A stretch of 64,000 nucleotides of DNA from JAGPCK01 sp041675505. GTDB lineage: Bacteria > Bacteroidota > Bacteroidia > UKL13-3. Numbering within the stretch: position 1 is the stretch's first letter; every line of letters begins with the position of its first letter. Made by a program: the position numbers and the translations under genes. Shown here in pieces: positions 43,572 through 52,058 of the stretch. The notes beneath the pieces were generated by a model. The model saw only the letters and a list, made by a program, of their open reading frames with translations, had not been told where the DNA came from and did not search any database. The stretch covers positions 17,890 through 81,889 of the forward strand of contig JBAYTR010000018.1 of assembly GCA_041675505.1 (NCBI GenBank), in the 5' to 3' direction.

Positions 43572-44705
43572 TTGAGCACAGCCAACGAACAAAAGGTGTT
43601 TTTCCCGAATCTGGACGGCCTGCGTTATGTAGCCTTTTTTGCCGTTTTTGTACAACATGCACTTGGCCTGGGTTTGGAACCTCACTTCCCAAAAAGTTAT
43701 GTCATGAACAAACTGACCAACTTTTTAATCTGGTCGGGAGGCTCCGGTGTTTCTTTGTTTTTTGTATTAAGTGGTTTTCTGATAACCTATTTACTGCTCA
43801 AAGAATACGAGAAAAACGGACGTATAGATGTAGGTGCTTTTTATGTGAGGCGTACTCTGCGCATCTGGCCCTTGTATTTCGCACTGGTGCTTTTCGGATT
43901 GTTTGTTTATGCTCCCCTCGAAGGTTTTTACCAACAGTTGAATGCTGAAAAATGGAAGTATCTTTTTTTTGCCGGCAACTTTGCCTGCCTTCAACCCGGT
44001 GGTAATATTCACCCCATCAGCATTACGTGGAGTGTGGCTGTTGAGGAGCAGTTTTATCTGGTGTGGCCCCTGCTGTTTGCATTTACTCCCCGCAAATGGT
44101 GGCTCTTTATTTGTCCGCTTGTAATGCTACTCTCCCTAAGTTTTCGCATTATGCATTATGATGAGGCCATCACGGTTTTGTATTTTAATTCATTTGCCCT
44201 GATTTACGACATGGCCTTAGGCGGATTGTGTGCCTACCTATCACTCAACAACCAAGGATTTAAATCTTTCTTTGAGCAACTCAAAAATCACTACCGTCTG
44301 CTTATATATATTACTGGTTTCCTTATTCTGATTTTTGGTACACGCATTTTGCCCGAAACCGGATATTATGTTTACCTGCGCTTGTGCAGCACTGCACTAT
44401 TTGCCTTCATTATATGCGACCAGTGTTTCAACTTAAGTACGGTAGCTAAGTTTGGCAACGTAGCCTTTTTAACCCGCTGGGGGAAATACACCTACGGCAT
44501 GTACCTGTTGCATCCGGTGGTACAGGAATATACTGCACGAGCCGCTAAACCCCTGTTGTACCAGGTAAGTGAAGTGCCTTTGTTATTTGTAAATGCTTTA
44601 TTGGCACTGGTTGCAACCCATGCTGTGTGTTACGTGTCGTACAAGTATTTTGAATCACCCTTTTTAAAACTCAAAAAGAAATTCAGTTACATTAGTCGTG
44701 ATTAG
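43572..44705 (+). CDS. Acyltransferase 3 (OafA/YrhL) family membrane protein
   Basis: A 377-residue protein with about ten membrane spans. The start FFPNLDGLRYVAFFAVFVQH carries the family histidine, and ITWSVAVEEQFYLVWPLLFA and YTYGMYLLHPVVQEY are typical. Such enzymes move acetyl or other acyl groups onto surface polysaccharides or lipids. An in-frame stop lies 12 bases upstream of the first usable codon, TTG 43572, so a TTG start is indicated. The 3' end overlaps the convergent symporter gene by 14 bases. Confidence 0.87.
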   Translation: MSTANEQKVFFPNLDGLRYVAFFAVFVQHALGLGLEPHFPKSYVMNKLTNFLIWSGGSGVSLFFVLSGFLITYLLLKEYEKNGRIDVGAFYVRRTLRIWPLYFALVLFGLFVYAPLEGFYQQLNAEKWKYLFFAGNFACLQPGGNIHPISITWSVAVEEQFYLVWPLLFAFTPRKWWLFICPLVMLLSLSFRIMHYDEAITVLYFNSFALIYDMALGGLCAYLSLNNQGFKSFFEQLKNHYRLLIYITGFLILIFGTRILPETGYYVYLRLCSTALFAFIICDQCFNLSTVAKFGNVAFLTRWGKYTYGMYLLHPVVQEYTARAAKPLLYQVSEVPLLFVNALLALVATHAVCYVSYKYFESPFLKLKKKFSYISRD

Positions 44706-45951
44706 GGTGATGATTCCACTCGCCTTCCCATTTGGCAATAACTGCTGAGGCCAGACAGTTGCCTATAACATTCACCGAAGTGCGGCCCATATCCATCAAT
44801 GCATCAATGCCCATAATAATCAGGATGGGTTCTGCCGGTAAACCAAAAGAAGCCACTGTGCCTGAAAGTATAACCAATGAAGCGCGCGGAACTCCTGCCA
44901 CACCTTTGCTGGTGAGCATAAGTGTAAACACCATAAACAACTGCGTGCTGAACGACATCTCTACTCCGGCAGCCTGCGCTACAAATACCGAGGCCAGGGA
45001 TAAGTATAAAGTAGTGCCATCCAGATTAAAGCTGTACCCTGTAGGAATTACAAACGCCACAATCTTGCGTGGCACACCCAACTTCTCCATTTGCTCCATG
45101 GCTTTAGGTAACGCTGATTCTGAACTGGCTGTAGCAAAAGCCAATGATACAGGTTCAGCAATCGCTTTGGCAAAAGCTTTCACTGGCACTTTGGCCAGCC
45201 AGGCTATCGGAAGCAATACCAGTAAAATAAATGCAACCAGCGCTCCGTACAACGTAGCGAGTAAACTGACCAGGTTAACAAAAACTCCTGTACCATTTTT
45301 AGCCAGTGTATAGGCTATAGCTCCACCCACCGCCAACGGTGCCATGTACATAATGATGTGTGTAAACTTAAACATCACCTCCGATAAACTTTCACAAAAA
45401 ACGAGCATTGATTTGCGTTTTTCCTCTGCCACCATTGCAGCTCCCATGGCAAACAACAAAGAAAACACCACCACCTGCAGCACCTCACCATTGGCAATGG
45501 ATTTGGCAATGTTCTCCGGAAAGGTGTGTAGAATTATATCATGAACTGATTGTGATGCGGCCGGAATAGATGAAGCATCTCCCGAAGCCTGCAGCTGAAT
45601 TCCTTCTCCTGCTTTGGTGAGGTTAATGGCGGCTAAGCCAATAAATAAAGCCAAAGTGGTAACCACCTCAAAGTAAAGAAGCGACTTAATGCCCATGCGA
45701 CCCACTTGCTTTAAATTGGAGTGCCCTGCAATACCAACTACCAAAGTGCCGAATAACAAAGGCGCCACAATTGTCTTAATCAACCTTAGAAAAATATCAC
45801 TCAGAATTTTAAGCTCCAAGCCTAATGCCGGGAAGTCAATACCAATGCAAACACCGGCAACCAAACTCACCATAATCCATGTGGTGAGGTTCTTTTTGCG
45901 AATAGCCCAAGCTATACCTGCCACTACAGCAATCCATTTTATCCAGATCAT
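44692..45951 (-). CDS. Dicarboxylate/amino acid:cation symporter (DAACS family)
   Basis: A 419-residue transporter from ATG 45951; a TTG further upstream lies inside the thioesterase gene. It shows the family's serine-rich re-entrant loop FATASSESALPKAMEQMEKL, the GYSFNLDGTTLYLS segment and the ILIIMGIDALMDMGRTSVNV segment with Asp and Arg residues that contact substrate and sodium. It imports C4-dicarboxylates or glutamate/aspartate with protons or sodium; the exact substrate is not clear. It is 17 bases after the thioesterase gene. Confidence 0.9.
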   Translation of the reverse strand: MIWIKWIAVVAGIAWAIRKKNLTTWIMVSLVAGVCIGIDFPALGLELKILSDIFLRLIKTIVAPLLFGTLVVGIAGHSNLKQVGRMGIKSLLYFEVVTTLALFIGLAAINLTKAGEGIQLQASGDASSIPAASQSVHDIILHTFPENIAKSIANGEVLQVVVFSLLFAMGAAMVAEEKRKSMLVFCESLSEVMFKFTHIIMYMAPLAVGGAIAYTLAKNGTGVFVNLVSLLATLYGALVAFILLVLLPIAWLAKVPVKAFAKAIAEPVSLAFATASSESALPKAMEQMEKLGVPRKIVAFVIPTGYSFNLDGTTLYLSLASVFVAQAAGVEMSFSTQLFMVFTLMLTSKGVAGVPRASLVILSGTVASFGLPAEPILIIMGIDALMDMGRTSVNVIGNCLASAVIAKWEGEWNHHPNHD

Positions 45952-45968
45952 ATCGGATACGAAAATAA

Positions 45969-46388
45969 CTATTGTTGGGAATAACGCTCTACTATCCAAT
46001 CAGGAATAACTTCCGCACGGCCGGTTTGAAGATTAATCATGGTATAATAAAAATATCCCTCAGCACACACCTTCTTATTTTCTTTACGCAAAATGCGGAA
46101 TACCACTTTCACGGTGTCTTTGGCCATTTCTTCAAAACGGGTTTCCACCAACATGTATTCAGCCAGTCGAAGCGGGCGTTTGTAGTCAATACTTGCATTT
46201 CTGATTACCCAACCCAAGCCATGCTTTAGAAACTCCTGCATGGGCATTTTATAACACCGCTCCATTTGTTCATATCGTGCGGCAAGCACATAATCTATGT
46301 AGCGGCTGCTGTGAACATGCTGAAACATGTCAATATCATCAGGGCGTACCTGAAGTTCGGTTTGATACGTTTGCGTATTAATGGGCAT
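45969..46388 (-). CDS. Acyl-CoA thioesterase, hotdog fold (4HBT/YbgC-like)
   Basis: A 139-residue protein. RPDDIDMFQHVHSSRYIDYV matches the 4HBT active-site region, with Asp18 of RPDDID as the likely catalytic acid and HVHSSRY as the CoA-facing helix. ASIDYKRPLRLAEYMLVET follows the hotdog pattern. It hydrolyses acyl-CoA thioesters in the cytoplasm; chain length unknown. It is upstream of the symporter gene in one minus-strand unit. Confidence 0.87.
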   Translation of the reverse strand: MPINTQTYQTELQVRPDDIDMFQHVHSSRYIDYVLAARYEQMERCYKMPMQEFLKHGLGWVIRNASIDYKRPLRLAEYMLVETRFEEMAKDTVKVVFRILRKENKKVCAEGYFYYTMINLQTGRAEVIPDWIVERYSQQ

Positions 46389-46415
46389 ACGGACAAAGAT
46401 ACACCCTGCCGGATT

Positions 46416-47498
46416 TTATGCCAGCACAAAATCAACAGAGGAGAGTTCTTTCCCGTTTACTACTACCGCTAACTTATGGGCCCCTGCATAGTGTTTTCGG
46501 GTAGTTAAATCTGCGAAACGATGAGTGCGCTTAACCGGCAATACCTGTTGCGGAGCTAATTTATAGGTGCCCACCTGAAAAACTTTAGGCGAAGTTTTAC
46601 CGTTGGACTTCATGAAATATATTTTGTACTCCAGCCTGACCTCATGCGCTTTTTTCTCCTTCAGTTCCACATCAAAATTAAACCCGAACGAGTCGCCAAT
46701 TTTCACTTTCGACTTGGTGAGTTTCAATCCCAGTACATCTGCTTTAACTTTGTGATTAAGGCCAAAAGAGGAAAGTGCTTCTGTATGGCCTTGCTTGAGC
46801 AAGCCTCTTGATGCATGTTTAATAATCCAATCGGTTTCTTTAGAAATACCTTTCCAGTTGTTGACAATCTTCAGCACAACATCCGGATGGTCTTTGGAAA
46901 TATCATTGAGGTTATTCGCTACACTTCTGCGTACATATTCACTCTCATCGTTTTTCAGTTGTTCGAGAATAGGTAACACGTCCTTGGGATTTTTTTTGAA
47001 CTGGGGTAATGCCATAGCCCAAGGTAATCGCGGGCGGATACCTTCACTGGCTAACCTGCGTACATGATGATTTTTGTGCCTGGCCCAACTCAAATGCTGC
47101 TTCACCATACGCTCCGGGTACTTTATGATGAACGGCCTTACTGCAAATTCACTGCTGCTGTATTGCGTAAATAACTCCAATGCAGTTATGGACACATCAG
47201 GTTGGTCTAATCCGTATACTTCAACAAAATCAGGAAAAAACATCGCAATAAATCCTCTGAACTGAGGTGAAATTTTTTCCAGTATTTCTATTTGTTCTGG
47301 ATAAGGCAGGGGTAAAAACTGGTGCACACTTTGTGTAATGTGGCGCATGCGTTGTTTGAGTTCACGCTCTTCCCAAAGCGGGTCAAAAACGTGTGCCATA
47401 AACTTCGCCTTATTGAAGCTTTTATATTCCTTTTTTACAGCATCAGCAAGAGATGCAATAACCTCATGGGTGTACAGATTCTTTAGTGGTTCAGCCAT
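46416..47498 (-). CDS. alkC: DNA alkylation repair glycosylase AlkC-like, with C-terminal Ig-like domain
   Basis: A 360-residue protein of stacked HEAT-like helices. The block NHHVRRLASEGIRPRLPWAM and NDESEYVRRSVANNLNDISK are hallmarks of AlkC, which excises 3-methyladenine-type lesions without base flipping. The last ~110 residues (LKLTKSKVKIGDSFGFNFDV to KELSSVDFVLA) form a beta-rich Ig-like domain, as known for the AlkC subgroup. It lies just after the SRPBCC gene in the same orientation. Confidence 0.88.
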   Translation of the reverse strand: MAEPLKNLYTHEVIASLADAVKKEYKSFNKAKFMAHVFDPLWEERELKQRMRHITQSVHQFLPLPYPEQIEILEKISPQFRGFIAMFFPDFVEVYGLDQPDVSITALELFTQYSSSEFAVRPFIIKYPERMVKQHLSWARHKNHHVRRLASEGIRPRLPWAMALPQFKKNPKDVLPILEQLKNDESEYVRRSVANNLNDISKDHPDVVLKIVNNWKGISKETDWIIKHASRGLLKQGHTEALSSFGLNHKVKADVLGLKLTKSKVKIGDSFGFNFDVELKEKKAHEVRLEYKIYFMKSNGKTSPKVFQVGTYKLAPQQVLPVKRTHRFADLTTRKHYAGAHKLAVVVNGKELSSVDFVLA

Positions 47499-47509
47499 AG
47501 CAGTAGGTG

Positions 47510-47938
47510 TTATTGTTCCAACAGTTGTTTAAGACTACTCATTACCTGCATCCAGTTTTGTTCTGAATGTTGCTGCATTTCAGCAGTGGCAATATTGTTT
47601 TGTGAAATCTCTAACCTTGTACCTTCTCCCTCCGGAAAAAGCTGGTACGAAATAGTTGCATAATTCTCGGGTTTATCTTCCAAACCCGAAAAAGAACTGA
47701 TGTAATTGTACTCAAATACACGGGCAAAATCTGATTTCAGAATGGTCCCCTTGTCTAAGTACTCCTGCCCTTCCCATACACCTGTGAAATGCAACGGACT
47801 TCCTACCTTCCAATCGGAAATGGCTTTGGTGCCGAAGAAATATTTTTCAATCATTTCGGGGTTAGTTAAGGCATCCCATACCTTTTCAGGGGAGGCTTTC
47901 AGGTTAATGCTTGCTTTAGCTGTTAATGTGTTGTTCAT
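47510..47938 (-). CDS. SRPBCC/AHSA1-type START-domain protein
   Basis: A 142-residue protein from ATG 47938. ASINLKASPEKVWDALTNPE, KYFFGTKAISDWKVGSPLHF and GTRLEISQNN are typical of the Aha1 C-terminal-like SRPBCC family, small hydrophobic-ligand-binding proteins. Such genes are often paired with a small regulator; here the damaged WYL regulator lies directly upstream on the same strand, 100 bases away. Confidence 0.87.
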   Translation of the reverse strand: MNNTLTAKASINLKASPEKVWDALTNPEMIEKYFFGTKAISDWKVGSPLHFTGVWEGQEYLDKGTILKSDFARVFEYNYISSFSGLEDKPENYATISYQLFPEGEGTRLEISQNNIATAEMQQHSEQNWMQVMSSLKQLLEQ

Positions 47939-48037
47939 ATTATTATTTGTTTTTGACAGACTCCTCCATTTGTTTATGGAACAAATCACGCACTTAAAAG
48001 TGACAACAGTATGTCAGCAGGAAAATCTTTGTGTAAA

Positions 48038-48992
48038 TTATTTTTTATAGTGTTCGTAAACCGCTTTGCTTAACTGCTTCATCAACTTCTTCAGACCGGA
48101 TGGAGCAACCACTTCCGTCTTATCTTCCCACATAATAAGCCATCGGGCAAATGAATCAAGCGAGGGGTAGAAAAAGGTCATTTCCACTTGCTTGATTCAT
48201 TTGCTTTTCTTCTACTAAACCAAAGTAATATTTTTGCTCGTGTAAAAAACGCAGGATACTGTTATCAAAGCGAATAACCACTTTTTGCAAGTCTTTTGGT
48301 GAAGCTGTTCCTTTCAGGTAATCATCCAATGATTGTCGCTTACGTTTTTCATACAATTCATCCAGCAACTGCAAACTGCGAATACGGTCGACTCTGAAAT
48401 CGCGTATGTCTTTGCGCAATCTGCACCAGGCAATAAGGTGCCAACTGCCGGTAAGGTAACACAACCCGATGGGCTCCACTTGGCGTTCATTGATTTCATT
48501 GCTGTGTAACGAAAAGTATTCGAGGGATATGAGTCGTTGCTGCACCAACGATTGTTGTATAGTACTGATAAAATGGTTGGGGTAACTTTTGTCTTGCTGG
48601 GGTCGCCAGGTATGTACTTGCATACTTTGCTCCAGCGTTTCAAGAAAATCTTTTTCCGTATTGCGCAACACTGAGCGAATTTTGTTCATGGCTGATTGCA
48701 ACTCTTTGTTTACTGATGCATCACCCATTTTCTCCAGTAATTTTTCTGCAGTAAACAATGCCGCAGCCTCCGCTTGTGTAAACTGAACGGGCGGCAATGC
48801 ATAACCCTCAGCCAACGAGTACCCCACACCCGCCTCAGCAGCAATGGGCACACCCGATTCTTCCAAAGCGCGTATGTCGCGATATACAGTACGCAAACTG
48901 ATACCATACCTATCGGCAATGTCTTGTGCACGAACTAATCTGCGGCTTTGCAGCTGAAGTAAAATGGCCTGAAGACGCTCAAGACGGTGCAT
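48038..48992 (-). pseudogene. WYL-domain HTH regulator (YafY-like), frameshifted by a 13-base insertion
   Basis: The intact N-terminal part has an HTH_11 domain (RRLVRAQDIADRYGISLRTV, YRDIRALEESGVPI) and a WYL domain (ISLEYFSLHSNEINERQVEP, WHLIAWCRLRKDIRDFRVDR). The frame then ends early at 48156 with a foreign tail. In the other frame the expected C-terminus continues as VEMTFFYPSLDSFARWLIMW to a TAA at 48038. Removing 13 bases (about 48188-48200) joins both parts into a 313-residue protein of normal length. The inserted bases are an inverted copy of sequence 40 bases away. The gene is most likely inactive or impaired. Confidence 0.82.
48147..48204. repeat. Inverted repeat created by templated insertion in the WYL gene
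   Basis: GCAAATGAATCAAGC at 48147-48161 and GCTTGATTCATTTGC at 48190-48204 are exact complements with a 28-base loop. The left copy encodes conserved residues (LDSFA) in the original frame, while the right copy contains the 13 extra bases that break the frame, so the right copy was probably made from the left by strand switching during replication. Confidence 0.85.
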
Positions 48993-49050
48993 GTGGCAAA
49001 TATAAATTTATATCTGAGACTGTTCTGAAAGAAATATTTCTTAATTATTA

Positions 49051-49089
49051 TCCCCGAAATTTGTCAGTTAAACTGACAAATTTCGGGGA
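49051..49089. repeat. 39-bp perfect palindrome, left flank of the ATPase-nuclease gene
   Basis: TCCCCGAAATTTGTCAGTT and AACTGACAAATTTCGGGGA are exact complements separated by one A. It ends 13 bases before the stop codon of the minus-strand ATPase gene. Its right half, with one further base, is identical over 20 bases to the right half of the palindrome at 50305-50343. It could terminate transcription but lacks a long T-run. Confidence 0.9.
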
Positions 49090-49102
49090 TTTATACTACA
49101 GC

Positions 49103-50284
49103 TTATTTGATGAGTTTTGGTAAATCGTGTTGAAGAAAATCAATCAATCCGGTAACTTGTACCTGCTTATTCAAATAGTAAGCAGCATCTGTTGAAGGGG
49201 TAATGATATAATTAGATTTACACGATAAGTCTTTGATACTTTCTGTCATACCTTTTGACACTGATGGAGAAGTGGAGTATTTGATTTCAATACATGCCAC
49301 CGGCTTCACTCCTTTCACCAGCACAAGATCCATTTCGCTGCCATCGTGTGTACGGTAATAGTATGGGTACACCGTGCGCGGAAGCAACTGAATAATCTGC
49401 TCAATAACATATCCTTCCCAGGAGTTACCTACTGCAACATTGTTGTACAAAGTTTTGAACTGGTGAATGTCGAGCAGGTAATGAAGCAGGCCCGTGTCGC
49501 GTATGTATACTTTAGGTGCTTTCACTAAACGTTTTTTTGTGTTCATGTGAAACGGAGCCAGCTTCCTGATCATATACGCCCCTTCCAGGTGGTCAAGGTA
49601 ACGGTTGGTAGTTGTTTGACTAACATCTAATCCTTTGGCAAAAGAATTGGCATTCCATATACCGGCATGGTGATGTGCCAGCATACGCCAAAGCCTGAAC
49701 ATGATTTGCGGAGAGAAATTAGAACCAAACAAGGAGTTCAAGTCTCTTTCCACAAAAGTGCGTACAAAACCATCCATCCATAAAAACCAGGCTTCGTCAT
49801 TTTTAGCCAGATAGGCATCGGGGAAGCCTCCTCTGAACCAATGTTTTTGTTGTGTATTTTTCTTTTGCGCCAGTTCTGTAATATTGAACGGATATGCTTC
49901 GATGTAATAAATACGCCTGGCAAGTGACTCGGAAGCCCCTTTCACCATTTCAGGAGTAGCAGAGCCCAGCAACAAAAACCTTCCTGCTTTTTTCTTTCTA
50001 TCAATAACAGAACGCAAAACCGGAAACAAATCAGGCAGGCGTTGCACTTCATCAATAATCAAATTGGTATCCTGCTGCTGCTGAAGAAAAAATTCGATAT
50101 CACTAAACTTACGTAAATCGGCAGGGCTTTCCAAATCAAAGTAAACTGCCTTTGATTTCAGTTGCTTCTGCACAATGGTGGCAATAGTTGTTTTACCGCA
50201 CTGACGTGGCCCTACCAAACCCACAGCCGGAAACTGTTTAAGCAATTTTGCTACCTGAATTTCAGCGATACGTTTAATTTTCAT
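49103..50284 (-). CDS. AAA ATPase with DUF4143-type C-terminal nuclease-like domain
   Basis: A 393-residue protein. Walker A is GPRQCGKTT (25-33), Walker B LIIDEV (75-80), and a sensor region FLLLGSATPEM follows. A winged-helix segment lies near 213-245 (NSFAKGLDVSQTTTNRYLDH). The C-terminal domain carries E290, D319 (EMDLVL), E333 and K335 (CIEIKYS), the pattern of PD-(D/E)xK nucleases. This is the AAA_14-DUF4143 family, widespread and often multicopy in Bacteroidota, role unsettled. The gene is bracketed by two near-identical palindromes. A mobile or selfish unit, or a toxin-like ATPase, are possible readings. Confidence 0.85.
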   Translation of the reverse strand: MKIKRIAEIQVAKLLKQFPAVGLVGPRQCGKTTIATIVQKQLKSKAVYFDLESPADLRKFSDIEFFLQQQQDTNLIIDEVQRLPDLFPVLRSVIDRKKKAGRFLLLGSATPEMVKGASESLARRIYYIEAYPFNITELAQKKNTQQKHWFRGGFPDAYLAKNDEAWFLWMDGFVRTFVERDLNSLFGSNFSPQIMFRLWRMLAHHHAGIWNANSFAKGLDVSQTTTNRYLDHLEGAYMIRKLAPFHMNTKKRLVKAPKVYIRDTGLLHYLLDIHQFKTLYNNVAVGNSWEGYVIEQIIQLLPRTVYPYYYRTHDGSEMDLVLVKGVKPVACIEIKYSTSPSVSKGMTESIKDLSCKSNYIITPSTDAAYYLNKQVQVTGLIDFLQHDLPKLIK

Positions 50285-50300
50285 TAAACAAAGCTAAATA

Positions 50301-50348
50301 AAAATCCCCGAAATTTCAAAGTTCAACTGACAAATTTCGGGGATTTTT
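50301..50348. repeat. Palindrome copy, right flank of the ATPase-nuclease gene; also terminator-like
   Basis: TCCCCGAAATTT (50305-50316) and AAATTTCGGGGA (50332-50343) form the stem, with AGTT/AACT pairing inside. A-runs and T-runs on both sides make it a plausible bidirectional terminator, for example for the fumarase gene that ends 62 bases away. It differs from the left copy at only a few central positions. Confidence 0.85.
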
Positions 50349-50410
50349 TATGCTGATAAAAAGACGAATAATCGCATCAAAGGCAAACAGAATAAGCCTT
50401 TACCAATCTA

Positions 50411-51937
50411 TTAATACACTTTATCAGCAAACTGATCTAATTTACTTCCTGATTTTTCGAGCACTTCTTTGTGCAGGGAATTGCCGTGTGAATCCATGGT
50501 GCAAATGGCTTTAAATCCTTCCACACGCAATTTCCACATGGCCTCGGGTGTACCAAACTCCAGGCATTTACCGTCTTCTACTTCTTTGATACATTCTGCA
50601 TAGTACTGTGCTGCACCACCTACAGCATTGAGGTATACTGCACCATGCTCACTGCATGCAGTTAATGTTTTAGGCCCCATTCCACCTTTACCAATTACTA
50701 CACGTGCTCCTGTTTTTTTCAGGATAGTTCCCTGGTAAGGTTCTTCACGTATAGAGGTGGTAGGACCTGCTGCCGTAATTTTCCATTTACCTGCTTCGTC
50801 TTTATTAATTACAGGACCACAATGGTAAATAACACCACCGGTCAAATCAAATGGCGCATCGTGCTCCAGCATGTAGTGGTGCATGGCATCACGACCGGTA
50901 AAAATAATACCGCTCAACTCCACCACATCACCTGCTTTAATTTCACGAACCTGTTGCTCAGAAATAGGCGGAGTTAATTTATGTACCTTAACGGAAGACG
51001 TAACAATCGCCTGTTCGTATATTTTTTTGATTTCATCTTTATCACGAAATTCCCATTCGGTAATGTTAAATGTTTTGGGATCCATTTTAATGCCCAGCCT
51101 ACGGTAAGCCCAGCAGTTGTAAGCCACCGAAACAAAAAACGAAGCCGGCAACCGGTTGTTCTTACCAATTTTACAACCCAGCAACGTGCGCCCTCCGCCA
51201 AAACCCATGGTTCCAATCTCCAATTTGTTGGCATTCTCCATCACATAGTTTTCGAGATCTGCCAGTACCTGGTCGGGGTTGGTATCGTCAACTCTGCGAA
51301 ACAACTGCTCTTTGGCCAAAGCATATCCTGAGGTTCTGTCGCCACCAATACCCACACCAATAAATCCGGCAGAGCAGCCCTGACCTTGTGCTTGCCATAC
51401 TGCATGCATAATACATTTACGAATACCATCCAAATCGCGGTTGGCCTTTCCTAAATGTTCCAGCTCGCAGGGAACTGAGTACTGAATGTTTTTATTCTCA
51501 CACCCTCCGCCTTTTAAAATAAGACGTACTTCAATATAATCTTTTCTCCATTGCTTGAAATGAATAACGGGAGTACCCGGGCCAATGTTGGTTCCTGTAT
51601 TTTTTCCGTCAATAGGGTCAACGGAATTGGTACGCAGCTTACCGTCTTTGGTAGCTTTGGCCACCATTTCTATAATGGCTTCTTCCATTCCAATCTGGTC
51701 GGTGCCTACGGGAGTATGTACCTCAAAAGTAGGCATACCTGTATCCTGACAAATAGGCCCAACGTTACCGCAGGCCATATCAATGTTTTTGGCAATTGTA
51801 TCTAACGCGATACCTGATTGTGTGCCTTTGTCTTCTTTCTTGTATGCGTTAGCTACTGCATAACGTACATCCGAAGGCAGGTTGGTGGAAGTTTGAACAA
51901 TGAGTTCGTATAAGGAATCTTTTAATTGTTGATTCAT
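50411..51937 (-). CDS. fumA: Fumarate hydratase, class I ([4Fe-4S])
   Basis: A 508-residue iron-sulfur hydro-lyase converting fumarate to malate in the TCA cycle. Cluster cysteines are expected in VGPICQDTGMPTFEV, GQGCSAGFIGVGIGG and GGRTLLGCKIG. The C-terminal beta domain (LSGIIFTGRDAMHHYMLEHD, YHCGPVI, GPTTSIREEPYQ) completes the single-chain class I form. Which of fumA/fumB it matches best is only a naming matter. Its promoter region faces the surface-protein cluster across a 121-base gap. Confidence 0.93.
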   Translation of the reverse strand: MNQQLKDSLYELIVQTSTNLPSDVRYAVANAYKKEDKGTQSGIALDTIAKNIDMACGNVGPICQDTGMPTFEVHTPVGTDQIGMEEAIIEMVAKATKDGKLRTNSVDPIDGKNTGTNIGPGTPVIHFKQWRKDYIEVRLILKGGGCENKNIQYSVPCELEHLGKANRDLDGIRKCIMHAVWQAQGQGCSAGFIGVGIGGDRTSGYALAKEQLFRRVDDTNPDQVLADLENYVMENANKLEIGTMGFGGGRTLLGCKIGKNNRLPASFFVSVAYNCWAYRRLGIKMDPKTFNITEWEFRDKDEIKKIYEQAIVTSSVKVHKLTPPISEQQVREIKAGDVVELSGIIFTGRDAMHHYMLEHDAPFDLTGGVIYHCGPVINKDEAGKWKITAAGPTTSIREEPYQGTILKKTGARVVIGKGGMGPKTLTACSEHGAVYLNAVGGAAQYYAECIKEVEDGKCLEFGTPEAMWKLRVEGFKAICTMDSHGNSLHKEVLEKSGSKLDQFADKVY

Positions 51938-51993
51938 GTGTGCTTATTTTTTGGTTGCGAAGTTATTTAATTCTTCAGCGGCTGAGCAAAGAA

Positions 51994-52035
51994 AATTTAA
52001 AGAGAATTTTGATTTATCAAAATTCTCTTTAAATT
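51994..52035. repeat. Perfect 42-bp palindrome between divergent genes
   Basis: AATTTAAAGAGAATTTTGAT (51994-52013) and its exact complement (52016-52035) are separated by TT. It lies 56 bases upstream of fumarase and 23 bases upstream of the first surface-protein gene. AT-rich arms of 20 bases are unlikely by chance. It may act as an operator or cruciform, or be the trace of an insertion. Confidence 0.8.
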
Positions 52036-52058
52036 CGTATAACTAAATTAATTTGAAT

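Noticed and set aside
48156..48992. Intact shorter WYL regulator
   Set aside because: The early stop removes conserved C-terminal blocks that are present and complete in the next frame, so a frameshift explains the sequence better than a natural short protein.
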